Source: Oscillospiraceae bacterium (GTDB lineage Bacteria > Bacillota > Clostridia > UMGS1883). Taken from it: a stretch of DNA of 16,041 bases. Both the position numbers and the translations under genes were made by a program. The stretch spans positions 1 to 16,041 of the forward strand of contig SVJI01000016.1 of NCBI GenBank assembly GCA_015069065.1, given 5' to 3'. This document shows positions 1 to 6,206 of this stretch, in pieces. The notes beneath the pieces were generated by a model. That model was not told the DNA's origin and ran no database searches. It saw only the letters and a list, made by a program, of their open reading frames with translations. Within the stretch, counting starts at the first letter, position 1, and each line of letters opens with the position of its first letter.

Positions 1-188
1 TCAGAACAACTGACGTTACAGGTGTAATCGAGCTTCCTGCAGGCACAGAAATGTGTATGCCTGGCGATAACGTAACAATCTCTGTTGAGCTTATTACTCC
101 TATCGCTATTGAAGAAGGTCTTCGTTTTGCTATCCGTGAGGGTGGTAGAACAGTTGGTTCAGGCGTTGTTTCTTCTATCGAAGCGTAA
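1..188 (+). CDS. tuf: Elongation factor Tu, C-terminal end (partial)
   Basis: EF-Tu carries aminoacyl-tRNA to the ribosome as a GTP complex. Only the last 61 residues are in the window; the first whole codon is at position 3 and the TAA stop is at 186-188. The visible part is domain 3, with the conserved stretches MPGDNV, ELITPIAIEEGLRFAIREGG and GRTVGSGVVSSI, which are diagnostic of EF-Tu. The protein ends on EA. The GTPase domain lies upstream of the window. A hairpin terminator follows 24 bases after the stop, so tuf closes its transcription unit here. The identification is secure although the gene is partial. Confidence 0.97.
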   Translation, partial: RTTDVTGVIELPAGTEMCMPGDNVTISVELITPIAIEEGLRFAIREGGRTVGSGVVSSIEA

Positions 189-212
189 GTTTAGTTAAAT
201 AACTGGCTTTAT

Positions 213-247
213 AAAGCGGTTCTTCCAATTAGGAGGAGCCGCTTTTT
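213..247 (+). terminator. Rho-independent terminator of tuf
   Basis: Positions 213-226 pair with 232-245 (AAAGCGG...CCGCTTT at the base, with some G-U pairs higher up) around a 5-base loop. The 3' arm ends in a T run at 243-247. Confidence 0.85.
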
Positions 248-405
248 GTATGCATGCCTAATTGCGCGTGAAATACATGCGTAAATCCGCAAAAATTTTT
301 CGTGTAGATATTGAAATACCGCAGTGTAAAGTAAACATCTCCTCTAAAAAATTTTTTAAAAATTTTGTTATAATTCTAATTTGGAAGTATGGTATATGTT
401 TTTCA

Positions 406-414
406 TGTTATAAT
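406..414 (+). promoter_or_regulatory. Extended -10 element before the candidate small RNA
   Basis: TGtTATAAT at 406-414 matches the extended -10 consensus. An identical nonamer sits 40 bases upstream at 366-374. Neither has a convincing -35 hexamer; the nearest is TTGGAA at 381-386 with a spacer of 22. Confidence 0.4.
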
Positions 415-419
415 GCCTT

Positions 420-538
420 ATCGGCTATTGTAAATATAGGAAAACTATTCTGGATATTTCTGTATTAAATTTAATAGCCGATTGTCGCCAAACAGAATCT
501 TAGAAAGCAATCCACCTCTAAAGGGTGGATTGCTTTCT
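420..538 (+). ncRNA. Candidate small non-coding RNA between tuf and gpr
   Basis: The spacer from 248 to 605 holds no convincing protein gene but looks like a small transcription unit. An extended -10 box TGtTATAAT lies at 406-414, predicting a start near 421. A perfect 10-bp inverted repeat follows at once (420-429 with 473-482, core TCGGCTATT/AATAGCCGA), with a weaker inner AAATAT/ATATTT pairing. A 15-bp terminator hairpin ends the unit at 502-538. The predicted RNA is about 120 nt. No good -35 box is seen at 17-bp spacing, and I do not recognise the RNA family. It could instead be an untranslated leader for the genes downstream, but a strong terminator lies between. Confidence 0.4.
502..538 (+). 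terminator. Strong hairpin terminator upstream of gpr
   Basis: Positions 502-516 pair perfectly with 524-538 (AGAAAGCAATCCACC with GGTGGATTGCTTTCT) around a 7-base loop. A T-rich stretch follows (539-552). No protein gene lies between this and the tuf terminator, so it needs another transcript to terminate; the candidate small RNA is the obvious one. Confidence 0.75.
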
Positions 539-605
539 TATCTGTATTTTTTATCACACAGGAGAAATAATATCATAGAAAATATTTTTGAAAGGCTGAT
601 TAAAA

Positions 606-758
606 ATGAAAGATAATATACCAAATGACATCGTGGCTAATGGACAGGATTCTGTTCTTGGAAATATGGAGCTACTGATACTGCACAAGGCGTTTTGTGA
701 AATCACAGGCGATGATGAAAATAAAAACGATAATGAACATGACAGCAGAAAGGATTGA
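606..758 (+). CDS. Small ORF of unknown function upstream of gpr
   Basis: This 50-codon ORF starts at ATG 606 and stops at TGA 756-758, four bases before the preferred gpr start at 763. A GAAAGG ribosome-binding sequence precedes it by about ten bases. The product is acidic and hydrophilic, with a C-terminal tail rich in D, E, N and K (GDDENKNDNEHD), no signal peptide and no membrane segment. I do not recognise it. The close spacing suggests translational coupling to gpr if it is real. The alternative gpr start, GTG 697, lies inside it in another frame, so the two interpretations compete. A chance ORF remains possible. Confidence 0.35.
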   Translation: MKDNIPNDIVANGQDSVLGNMELLILHKAFCEITGDDENKNDNEHDSRKD

Positions 759-762
759 TATT

Positions 763-1662
763 ATGCCTATACGTACAGACCTGGCACTTGAATGCAGAGA
801 GATGTTTGCCGAGGAAATAAGCGGCGTTGAAAGCACTCGAAAGGATTCAGACGGAATAACCGTCACCCATGTAAAGATTACGACACAGGAGGGCGCCGAT
901 AAAATAGGAAAGCCAATCGGGAGCTATGTTACCATTGAAATAGATGAAATGCTTCATGAAAACGAGGATATACTAAACCGCGGAGCGCAGGCAGTATGTG
1001 ACGAACTAAAGAAGCTTGTCAAAATTTCGCCTGAGGATTCTGTCTTGGTTGTGGGACTGGGTAACAGATATATAACTCCCGATTCCATCGGCCCTAAAAC
1101 CGTAGGCAAGCTGACTGTAACACGCCACATCACAAAAGAGGGCGGTGGCGGATTTGATTTTTCAGTGCGTCCTGTCAGCGCAGTTGCCCCCGGCGTACTC
1201 GGAATTACAGGAATAGAAACAAGCGAGATTGTAAAGGGGGTATTAACTCACGTCAAGCCCTCTCTTATTATTGCCGTGGATGCTTTAGCCTCGCGTAAGC
1301 TCAGCAGACTGGGAACAACGGTGCAGCTCTCAGATACAGGAATAAGTCCCGGCAGCGGTGTGAGAAATAACCGGAAGGAGCTTACTGAAAAAACACTGGG
1401 CGTTCCTGTTATAGCCATTGGTGTCCCCATGGTGGTAGATGCAGTGACGCTATCTATCGATATAATGGAAACCGTGTCAAAGCATCTTCAGGAAAAGAGC
1501 AGCATATCAGCCGCATCGTTCCCAAACGGTGACAGTATGTCCCTCCTTAAATCGGCGATATCGGAAAACATGGTGGTAACGCCGAATGATGTGGATGTTA
1601 TTGCAGAACAGGCATCGGACATTATCGCTGACGGAATAAATATGGCACTCCTTCAAAACTAA
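763..1662 (+). CDS. gpr: GPR endopeptidase (germination protease)
   Basis: GPR is the spore aspartic-type endopeptidase that starts degradation of small acid-soluble DNA-binding proteins (SASPs) at germination. It is made as a zymogen in the developing spore. The family signatures GLGNRYITPD-IGP, VDALASR and LSDTGISPGSGVRNNRKE are present. Asp107 (in TPD) and Asp173 (in VDA) are 66 residues apart, the same spacing as the two active-site aspartates D127 and D193 of the Bacillus megaterium enzyme. I prefer ATG 763, which has an AGAAAGG sequence nine bases upstream and gives 299 residues beginning MPIRTDLALE. RTD|LALE is the expected autoprocessing site, so the propeptide would be only six residues. 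GTG 697 would add 22 residues, and an AAGG sits before it. No clear forespore sigma promoter was found. Confidence 0.93.
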   Translation: MPIRTDLALECREMFAEEISGVESTRKDSDGITVTHVKITTQEGADKIGKPIGSYVTIEIDEMLHENEDILNRGAQAVCDELKKLVKISPEDSVLVVGLGNRYITPDSIGPKTVGKLTVTRHITKEGGGGFDFSVRPVSAVAPGVLGITGIETSEIVKGVLTHVKPSLIIAVDALASRKLSRLGTTVQLSDTGISPGSGVRNNRKELTEKTLGVPVIAIGVPMVVDAVTLSIDIMETVSKHLQEKSSISAASFPNGDSMSLLKSAISENMVVTPNDVDVIAEQASDIIADGINMALLQN

Positions 1663-1664
1663 TG

Positions 1665-1693
1665 TTGTGCAGCAGATGTTTTTGTGATATAAT
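1665..1693 (+). promoter_or_regulatory. Sigma-A-type promoter of the XRE/S24 regulator
   Basis: TTGTGC at 1665-1670, a 17-base spacer and TATAAT at 1688-1693, with TG one base before the -10 box (extended -10). It starts three bases after the gpr stop, so the regulator is transcribed independently of gpr. Confidence 0.75.
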
Positions 1694-1740
1694 ATTAAAA
1701 TAAAATTTATAGCCTGTCCAAAAACTAAGGAGAAAGTACC

Positions 1741-2364
1741 ATGGGAATATTTGCTGCACATATAAGAGGTCTCAGGAAAAATGCTGGACTTACACAGGAA
1801 AAACTGGCTGCAAGAATAGATGTTGGAGTAACTACCATCAAAAATATTGAGAGTGAGTATATTACTGCACCTCCCACCGCGCTTGTTGAAAAGCTGGCAG
1901 GGGTGTTCGGGGTGGAGTCGTACAGCCTTTTGCATAAAAATTCCCTCGATGTAGGGGAAAGGGCAAAGATGGTGCATATAGTCAGCTCCGTTTGCAGTGA
2001 GAAACCCTTTGTTGAAATAGAAAAAATAGTTCAGACGGTCTTTTTGGACAGGGATGAGCTGCGCGGATATGAATATATGGGCATCAGGATGCCCGATAAT
2101 TCCATGATTGATGCCCATATTTGCGCAGGTGCCAGTGTTATTGTGCGTCAGAATGCTCCCATTAAAAACGGAGATGTGGTTCTGGTTGTATATAACGACA
2201 GTGACGGAATTGTCCGCAGGTATGAATCGGACGGGGAGGAAGTAATTCTGACTGCGGAAAACAGCAGCGGACTTTATCCGCCTATACGTCTTAGTAAGAG
2301 TAAGGACCGTGTTGTTGTATTGGGCAAGGTTATTCGGTGGGTAAATACTGCTGATTGGGAATAA
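1741..2364 (+). CDS. XRE-family HTH regulator with S24 (LexA/CI-like) domain
   Basis: This 207-residue protein has an XRE/Cro-type helix-turn-helix at about residues 5-60 (LRKNAGLTQEKLAARIDVGVTTIKNIES) and an S24 LexA-like fold at about 105-200. Ser121 in MPDNSM aligns with the LexA nucleophile. The partner lysine, found in VKR of LexA 37 residues after its serine, is replaced by Arg159 in IVRRYE, 38 residues after Ser121. No Ala-Gly cleavage site is obvious in the linker. It may therefore be a repressor that dimerises through an S24 domain without self-cleaving; that is inference. The AAGGAG sequence at 1728-1733 and ATG 1741 make the start secure. It has its own promoter. Its targets are unknown; nifS starts 95 bases downstream under a separate promoter. 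Confidence 0.85.
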   Translation: MGIFAAHIRGLRKNAGLTQEKLAARIDVGVTTIKNIESEYITAPPTALVEKLAGVFGVESYSLLHKNSLDVGERAKMVHIVSSVCSEKPFVEIEKIVQTVFLDRDELRGYEYMGIRMPDNSMIDAHICAGASVIVRQNAPIKNGDVVLVVYNDSDGIVRRYESDGEEVILTAENSSGLYPPIRLSKSKDRVVVLGKVIRWVNTADWE

Positions 2365-2389
2365 AAATCATAAAATTGTCAAATCTTGC

Positions 2390-2418
2390 TTGCAATTTGT
2401 TTGAAATAGTAATATACT
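2390..2418 (+). promoter_or_regulatory. Promoter of the nifS-nifU operon
   Basis: TTGCAA at 2390-2395, a 17-base spacer and TATACT at 2413-2418. A short inverted repeat, AAATTG (2373-2378) and CAATTT (2393-2398), overlaps the -35 region and could be an operator. Confidence 0.65.
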
Positions 2419-2459
2419 GTAGTTTGGATGTTTTTTCTCGGAAGGAATGAGAGTTTTTT

Positions 2460-3629
2460 ATGATATATCTTGATAACGCTGCAACAACAAAAATGAAAGA
2501 TAGTGTTGTAGAAGCGATGAAACCGTATTTCACGGAGATTTTTGGAAATGCTTCATCTACTTATACAAGTGCAGGTCAAGCTGCCAGAAAAGCGCTGATA
2601 CAATCCCGTGAAACTGTTGCCCGCTGCATCGGGGCGCAGCCCTCTGAGCTGTTTTTTACAAGCGGCGGCAGCGAGGCGGACAACTGGGCAATTAAGGGCG
2701 TAGCTCTTAGAAATAAAAATAAGGGGAATCATATTATTACAACAACGGTTGAGCATCATGCGGTGTTGCACACCTGCGAATTTTTGGAAAAGCAGGGCTT
2801 TCGTGTGACATATGTTCCTGTTGATGAATATGGCATGGTGAATCCCGACGACATTGCAAAGGAAATAACAGAAGAAACAGTTCTGGTTTCCGTGATGTTT
2901 GCAAATAACGAAATCGGTACGATTAACCCCATTGCAAAGATAGGTAAGCTTTGCAGAGAAAAGGGTGTATATTTTCATACCGATGCGGTTCAGGCAACAG
3001 GAGCGGTGCCAATTGATGTTAATGAATTGAACATAGACCTGCTTTCCATGTCTGCGCATAAGTTCCACGGACCAAAGGGTGTAGGTGCCCTGTATATACG
3101 AAAGGGCGTTAAGATAGAAAACCTTATCCACGGCGGCGCGCAGGAGTCGGGCAGACGTGCTACAACGGAAAATGTAGCCGGAGTTGTGGGTATGGCACAG
3201 GCTCTTAAGGAGGCTTGTGACAATATGCAGGAAAAAACACAGAAACTGGTTTACTTGCGTGACAAGCTGATAGACAGTATTCTTGAAACAATTCCCTACA
3301 CACGTCTTAACGGACACAGAGAGGAAAGACTTCCCAACAACACAAGTTTTTGCTTCAGGTATATCGAGGGCGAGAGTCTGCTTCTCAGTCTTGATATGAT
3401 GGGATATGTTGTTTCCAGCGGAAGTGCCTGTACATCAGGTTCTCTTGACCCGTCCCACGTTTTGTTGGGAATAGGGCTTCCGCACGAAATTGCGCATGGA
3501 AGTATGCGTGTTTCACTTTCAGAATTTACTACAGAGGAGGAAATTGATTCCTTCATTAAGGCAGTCGGACCCATTGTGCAGAGACTGCGTGATATGTCGC
3601 CCCTGTACGAGGGTGTAGGAAAGGAATGA
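2460..3629 (+). CDS. nifS: Cysteine desulfurase, NifS/IscS type
   Basis: This PLP enzyme removes sulfur from L-cysteine, yielding alanine and an enzyme persulfide that supplies Fe-S cluster assembly. The 389-residue protein has the class V aminotransferase fold: MIYLDNAATT at the N terminus, VEHHAV with the PLP-stacking histidine near residue 100, HTDAVQ (Asp175), and the PLP-binding Lys201 in SAHKFHGPKG. The catalytic loop is SSGSACTSG, with Cys324 as the persulfide carrier. The long cysteine loop is typical of group I (IscS/NifS) enzymes rather than SufS. AAGGAATGAG precedes ATG 2460. nifU starts six bases after the stop, so the two form a dedicated operon. NifS versus IscS naming is by convention; the enzyme class is certain. 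Confidence 0.95.
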   Translation: MIYLDNAATTKMKDSVVEAMKPYFTEIFGNASSTYTSAGQAARKALIQSRETVARCIGAQPSELFFTSGGSEADNWAIKGVALRNKNKGNHIITTTVEHHAVLHTCEFLEKQGFRVTYVPVDEYGMVNPDDIAKEITEETVLVSVMFANNEIGTINPIAKIGKLCREKGVYFHTDAVQATGAVPIDVNELNIDLLSMSAHKFHGPKGVGALYIRKGVKIENLIHGGAQESGRRATTENVAGVVGMAQALKEACDNMQEKTQKLVYLRDKLIDSILETIPYTRLNGHREERLPNNTSFCFRYIEGESLLLSLDMMGYVVSSGSACTSGSLDPSHVLLGIGLPHEIAHGSMRVSLSEFTTEEEIDSFIKAVGPIVQRLRDMSPLYEGVGKE

Positions 3630-3635
3630 GGTTAA

Positions 3636-4058
3636 ATGTATAGCGATAAGGTAATGGACCATTTTTCAAACCCCAGAAACGTAGGGGAGATTGCTGATGC
3701 AAATGCTGTCGGTACTGTCGGCAATGCAAAATGCGGCGATATAATGAAGATTTATATGAAGATAGAAGATGACGTTGTAAAAGATGTTAAATTTAAGACA
3801 TTTGGATGCGGTGCAGCCGTTGCGACAAGCTCCATGGCAACCGAGCTTGTAAAGGGAAAGACTGTGGAGGAAGCTTTGCAGCTTACCAACAAGGCTGTTG
3901 TCGAGGCGCTTGAGGGACTTCCGCCGGCAAAAATTCATTGCAGCGTGCTTGCAGAAGAAGCGATTAAGGCTGCAATACAGGATTACTACGATAAGAGCGG
4001 AATTGACAAAAAGGTAGAGTGTTCGGGAAACTGCGCACACTGTCATAATCACGAATGA
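3636..4058 (+). CDS. nifU: Fe-S cluster scaffold protein, NifU/IscU type
   Basis: This scaffold receives sulfur from the cysteine desulfurase encoded just upstream and builds a transient Fe-S cluster. The 140-residue protein corresponds to the N-terminal IscU domain. Cys33 and Asp35 (GNAKCGD), Cys58 (FGCGAA) and Cys102 (IHCSVLA) are the usual cluster ligands. LPPAK at 95-99 resembles the LPPVK chaperone-binding motif of IscU. After the domain comes a short Cys/His-rich tail with Cys129, Cys133 and Cys136 plus His135, His137 and His139, absent from E. coli IscU and possibly metal-binding. The NifU C-terminal domains are missing. The last ten bases overlap the 3' end of spoIIP on the other strand, and no terminator lies between the two genes. 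Confidence 0.94.
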   Translation: MYSDKVMDHFSNPRNVGEIADANAVGTVGNAKCGDIMKIYMKIEDDVVKDVKFKTFGCGAAVATSSMATELVKGKTVEEALQLTNKAVVEALEGLPPAKIHCSVLAEEAIKAAIQDYYDKSGIDKKVECSGNCAHCHNHE

Positions 4059-5098
4059 TTTTCAATAAAGTCGGCGAGAGAAACGGCAAAATAATGCGCT
4101 CCGAGCAATGCCTCGTCCAGCGTGTTTCCGTTTGTGCCGACCTCTACAATGATACCACCGGGAGCCAACTGCTGATTGAAGCGTTGGCTCCTGAAATTTA
4201 TCGGGCGGCATAGCGACGGATATAGAGATGCAGTATGCCTTTGCAGTTGCACTGCAAAACGCATATTTTCCTCCCAGTTATCGTGCGTAAGACCGCTGAG
4301 ACTACTGCCTACCACAAGCATGATGGATGCAGCCTGTTTGCCGTCAATATCGGAGGTGTATTTGACTTTTTCTCCGTTTGCTCCCTCGATAGCGTCGCGA
4401 TGTACATCCAGAACAATTTTAATTGATGGGTCGTTTTTTATGTAATTAGTGATGTTGGAAGCACTTCGGTTGTAGCTTCCGTTATAACTGGGATAGTCGT
4501 TGATGGTTGTATCGTGGTACACTGTTATGCCGTGCTGCGTCAGCACCTTTTCTATTTCGTCACCGACACGCACCATATTAAAATTCTTGTCTGTTGTTCT
4601 GTCTGTATCCGTAGGAGAATATGCGAAGCTTTGAGATGGAGTATAGCTTTCTGTTGTATGTGTGTGAACGATAAGCACGGAAAACTTGTCATTCAAAAAG
4701 GCAGGTTTTGGGGAAAGAAAATTTTCGTAACTGATTGGATGCTTGGTCGAATTTGAAATTTCAACACGTGAATCCGCGGCTTGTTTGGGCGAGCGGCTCA
4801 GAATTTCCTTATTATCACTGGTTGGTGCAGGCGGAGGTGCGACAGGGGCTTTTGAGGCTGAGGTTTGCTGCAGCTGTGATTTTTCAAGCAATGAAAAAAC
4901 ACCTGTATGGGAAGATAATTCTCCTGTAAGAGCGCTGCCGCAGGAAATAAGGGCGTGTACAATGTCCGCGCTTAACTCGAGCGGTGGCGAGGCTTTCGAC
5001 AGAAAAGAGCTTGTAAGCGCAGAAAGCACAAATAATGATATGACGATTGGAATGCGTGCTGATTTCAGATTGATAGCAATTACAGATGTTTTTTTCAA
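4049..5098 (-). CDS. spoIIP: Stage II sporulation protein P (SpoIIP)
   Basis: SpoIIP is a membrane-anchored amidase/endopeptidase that, with SpoIID and SpoIIM, thins septal peptidoglycan and drives forespore engulfment. The protein has an N-terminal membrane anchor (about residues 14-34), a Ser/Pro/Ala-rich linker, and a C-terminal amidase_3-like domain. The domain shows IVHTHTTESY (His145, His147, Glu150), DVHRDA (His233) and APGGIIVEVGTNGNTLDEA (Glu319), all SpoIIP hallmarks. I chose TTG at 5098 because AGAGGTGA lies six bases upstream. GTG at 5107 is in frame but falls inside that ribosome-binding sequence. The length, 349 residues, is normal. The gene runs opposite to its neighbours and is convergent with nifU, with a ten-base overlap. 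Confidence 0.94.
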   Translation of the reverse strand: MKKTSVIAINLKSARIPIVISLFVLSALTSSFLSKASPPLELSADIVHALISCGSALTGELSSHTGVFSLLEKSQLQQTSASKAPVAPPPAPTSDNKEILSRSPKQAADSRVEISNSTKHPISYENFLSPKPAFLNDKFSVLIVHTHTTESYTPSQSFAYSPTDTDRTTDKNFNMVRVGDEIEKVLTQHGITVYHDTTINDYPSYNGSYNRSASNITNYIKNDPSIKIVLDVHRDAIEGANGEKVKYTSDIDGKQAASIMLVVGSSLSGLTHDNWEENMRFAVQLQRHTASLYPSLCRPINFRSQRFNQQLAPGGIIVEVGTNGNTLDEALLGAHYFAVSLADFIENHS

Positions 5099-5127
5099 AA
5101 AAATCACCTCTTTTCACTCAATATATA

Positions 5128-5156
5128 TTGATTTATTTTAAAATTTATGCGATAAT
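5128..5156 (+). promoter_or_regulatory. Promoter of fba
   Basis: TTGATT at 5128-5133, a 17-base spacer and GATAAT at 5151-5156, with TG one base upstream (extended -10). The predicted start is near 5163, giving a leader of about 110 nt. Confidence 0.65.
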
Positions 5157-5182
5157 ATATAAGCGTGAGTATGAGAATATAC
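5154..5182 (-). promoter_or_regulatory. Possible sigma-E-like promoter of spoIIP
   Basis: Read on the minus strand: GTATATT (5176-5182), a 14-base spacer and TATATATT (5154-5161). This partly matches the sigma-E pattern, an ATATT-type -35 and CATACAnT-type -10 with 13-15 spacing. It is expected because spoIIP is sigma-E controlled in Bacillus. The AT-rich setting makes chance matches likely. Confidence 0.3.
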
Positions 5183-5272
5183 TCAATTCTGGTCTGCGCC
5201 TTATCAGCCCACGGTAAGACTACGCGCAGAAATACTGTAAATTTATAGTGGGAAGAAAGGTTAAGTGAAGTT
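5163..5272 (+). promoter_or_regulatory. Structured 5' leader of fba
   Basis: The predicted leader has two stable hairpins. Hairpin 1 pairs 5166-5172 with 5179-5185 (TGAGTAT/ATACTCA). Hairpin 2 pairs TCTGCGC (5193-5199) with GCGCAGA (5224-5230) and continues as CTTATC (5200-5205) with GGTAAG (5213-5218). It has a 7-base loop AGCCCAC and a one-sided bulge ACTAC (5219-5223). No terminator follows, and the ribosome-binding site is outside the stems. I do not recognise a known riboswitch class. Confidence 0.45.
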
Positions 5273-6135
5273 ATGTTAGTATCAGCAAAAGAAATGTTGG
5301 AAAAGGCTCGCGACGGTCATTATGCGGTAGGCCAGTTCAATATTAACAATCTTGAGTGGACAAAGTCAATCCTTTTGACAGCACAGGAGCTTAACTCCCC
5401 TGTAATCCTCGGCGTAAGCGAGGGCGCAGGAAAATATATGGGAGGTTACAAGACTATCGTTGGCATGGTAAACGGTATGCTTGAGGGACTTAATATCACA
5501 GTTCCTGTTGCACTTCATCTTGACCACGGTAGCTACGACGCTGCTCTGAAATGTATCGAGGCAGGATTCTCCTCTGTTATGTTTGACGGTTCTCACTATC
5601 CTATTGATGAAAACGTTCAGAAAACAACTGAACTGGTTAATATCTGTGCACAGAAGGGCCTCAGCCTTGAGGCAGAGGTTGGCGCAATCGGCGGTGAGGA
5701 AGACGGTGTTATCGGTGGCGGTGACATTGCAGACCCCGCAGAGTGTAAGACAATCGCTTCCCTCGGTGTTACAATGCTTGCTGCAGGTATCGGTAATATC
5801 CACGGTAAGTACCCTGAAAACTGGAAGGGACTTGATTTTGAAGCACTTGGAAAAATCAATGAAGCTACAGATAGCATTCCCCTCGTTCTTCACGGTGGTA
5901 CAGGTATCCCTGCAGACATGATTAAGAAAGCAATAAGCCTTGGCGTAGCTAAGATAAACGTAATACAGAATGTCAGTTGGCATTTGCTGCAGCTACAAGA
6001 GAGTATGTTGAGGCAGGTAAGGACCTTGAGGGTAAGGGCTTCGACCCCAGAAAGCTTCTTGCTCCCGGATGCGAGGCAATTAAGGCAACTGTTAAGGAAA
6101 AGATGGAGCTTTTCGGTTCTGTAGGAAAGGCGTAA
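5273..6135 (+). CDS. fba: Class II fructose-1,6-bisphosphate aldolase, frameshifted near the 3' end
   Basis: This glycolytic zinc enzyme cleaves fructose-1,6-bisphosphate to glyceraldehyde-3-phosphate and dihydroxyacetone phosphate. The metal and substrate motifs are intact: LDHGS (Asp84, His85), EAEVGAIGGEEDG (Glu134), NIHGKYP (His178) and LHGGTGIP (His207). The reading frame breaks after GVAKINV (residue 230). The expected NTECQLAFAAATREY continues in another frame from about 5965, as if one A were missing at 5963. As read, the protein ends at a stop at 6122-6124 with about 53 unrelated residues. With one base restored, a normal 287-residue protein ends at TAA 6133-6135. The new frame stays open and conserved, so a sequencing error or very recent mutation is likelier than an old pseudogene. 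Confidence 0.9.
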
Positions 6136-6148
6136 ATAGAAAAATGCG

Positions 6149-6180
6149 GACTGGCGGGGCTGGATTCCCCGTCAGTCTTA
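6149..6180 (+). terminator. Terminator of fba
   Basis: GACTGGCGGGG (6149-6159) pairs with CCCCGTCAGTC (6166-6176 region, one G-U pair) around a 6-7-base loop. The T tract after it is weak (TTATCATTT). Confidence 0.7.
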
Positions 6181-6206
6181 TCATTTATTAAACAGAGGGA
6201 AAATTT

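Noticed and set aside
262..468. 68-codon ORF in the tuf-gpr spacer
   Set aside because: No ribosome-binding site, non-standard start, unusual composition, and it runs across the predicted promoter and first stem of the candidate RNA.
540..605. Sigma-F/G promoter for gpr
   Set aside because: Partial matches to the -35 and -10 patterns occur, but none with acceptable spacing.
1507..2118. 203-codon minus-strand ORF opposite gpr and the XRE gene
   Set aside because: It spans two well-supported genes and their promoter, has Cys/His/Tyr-rich shadow composition and no family motifs.
2553..3317. 254-codon minus-strand ORF inside nifS
   Set aside because: Fully antisense to a conserved enzyme, with composition typical of an antisense shadow.
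4743..5141. Plus-strand ORF opposite the start of spoIIP
   Set aside because: Antisense to spoIIP, with no ribosome-binding site and no recognisable domain.
5954..5975. Programmed ribosomal frameshifting in fba
   Set aside because: No slippery heptamer, stimulatory hairpin or internal Shine-Dalgarno sequence at the shift, and class II aldolases are not known to use frameshifting.
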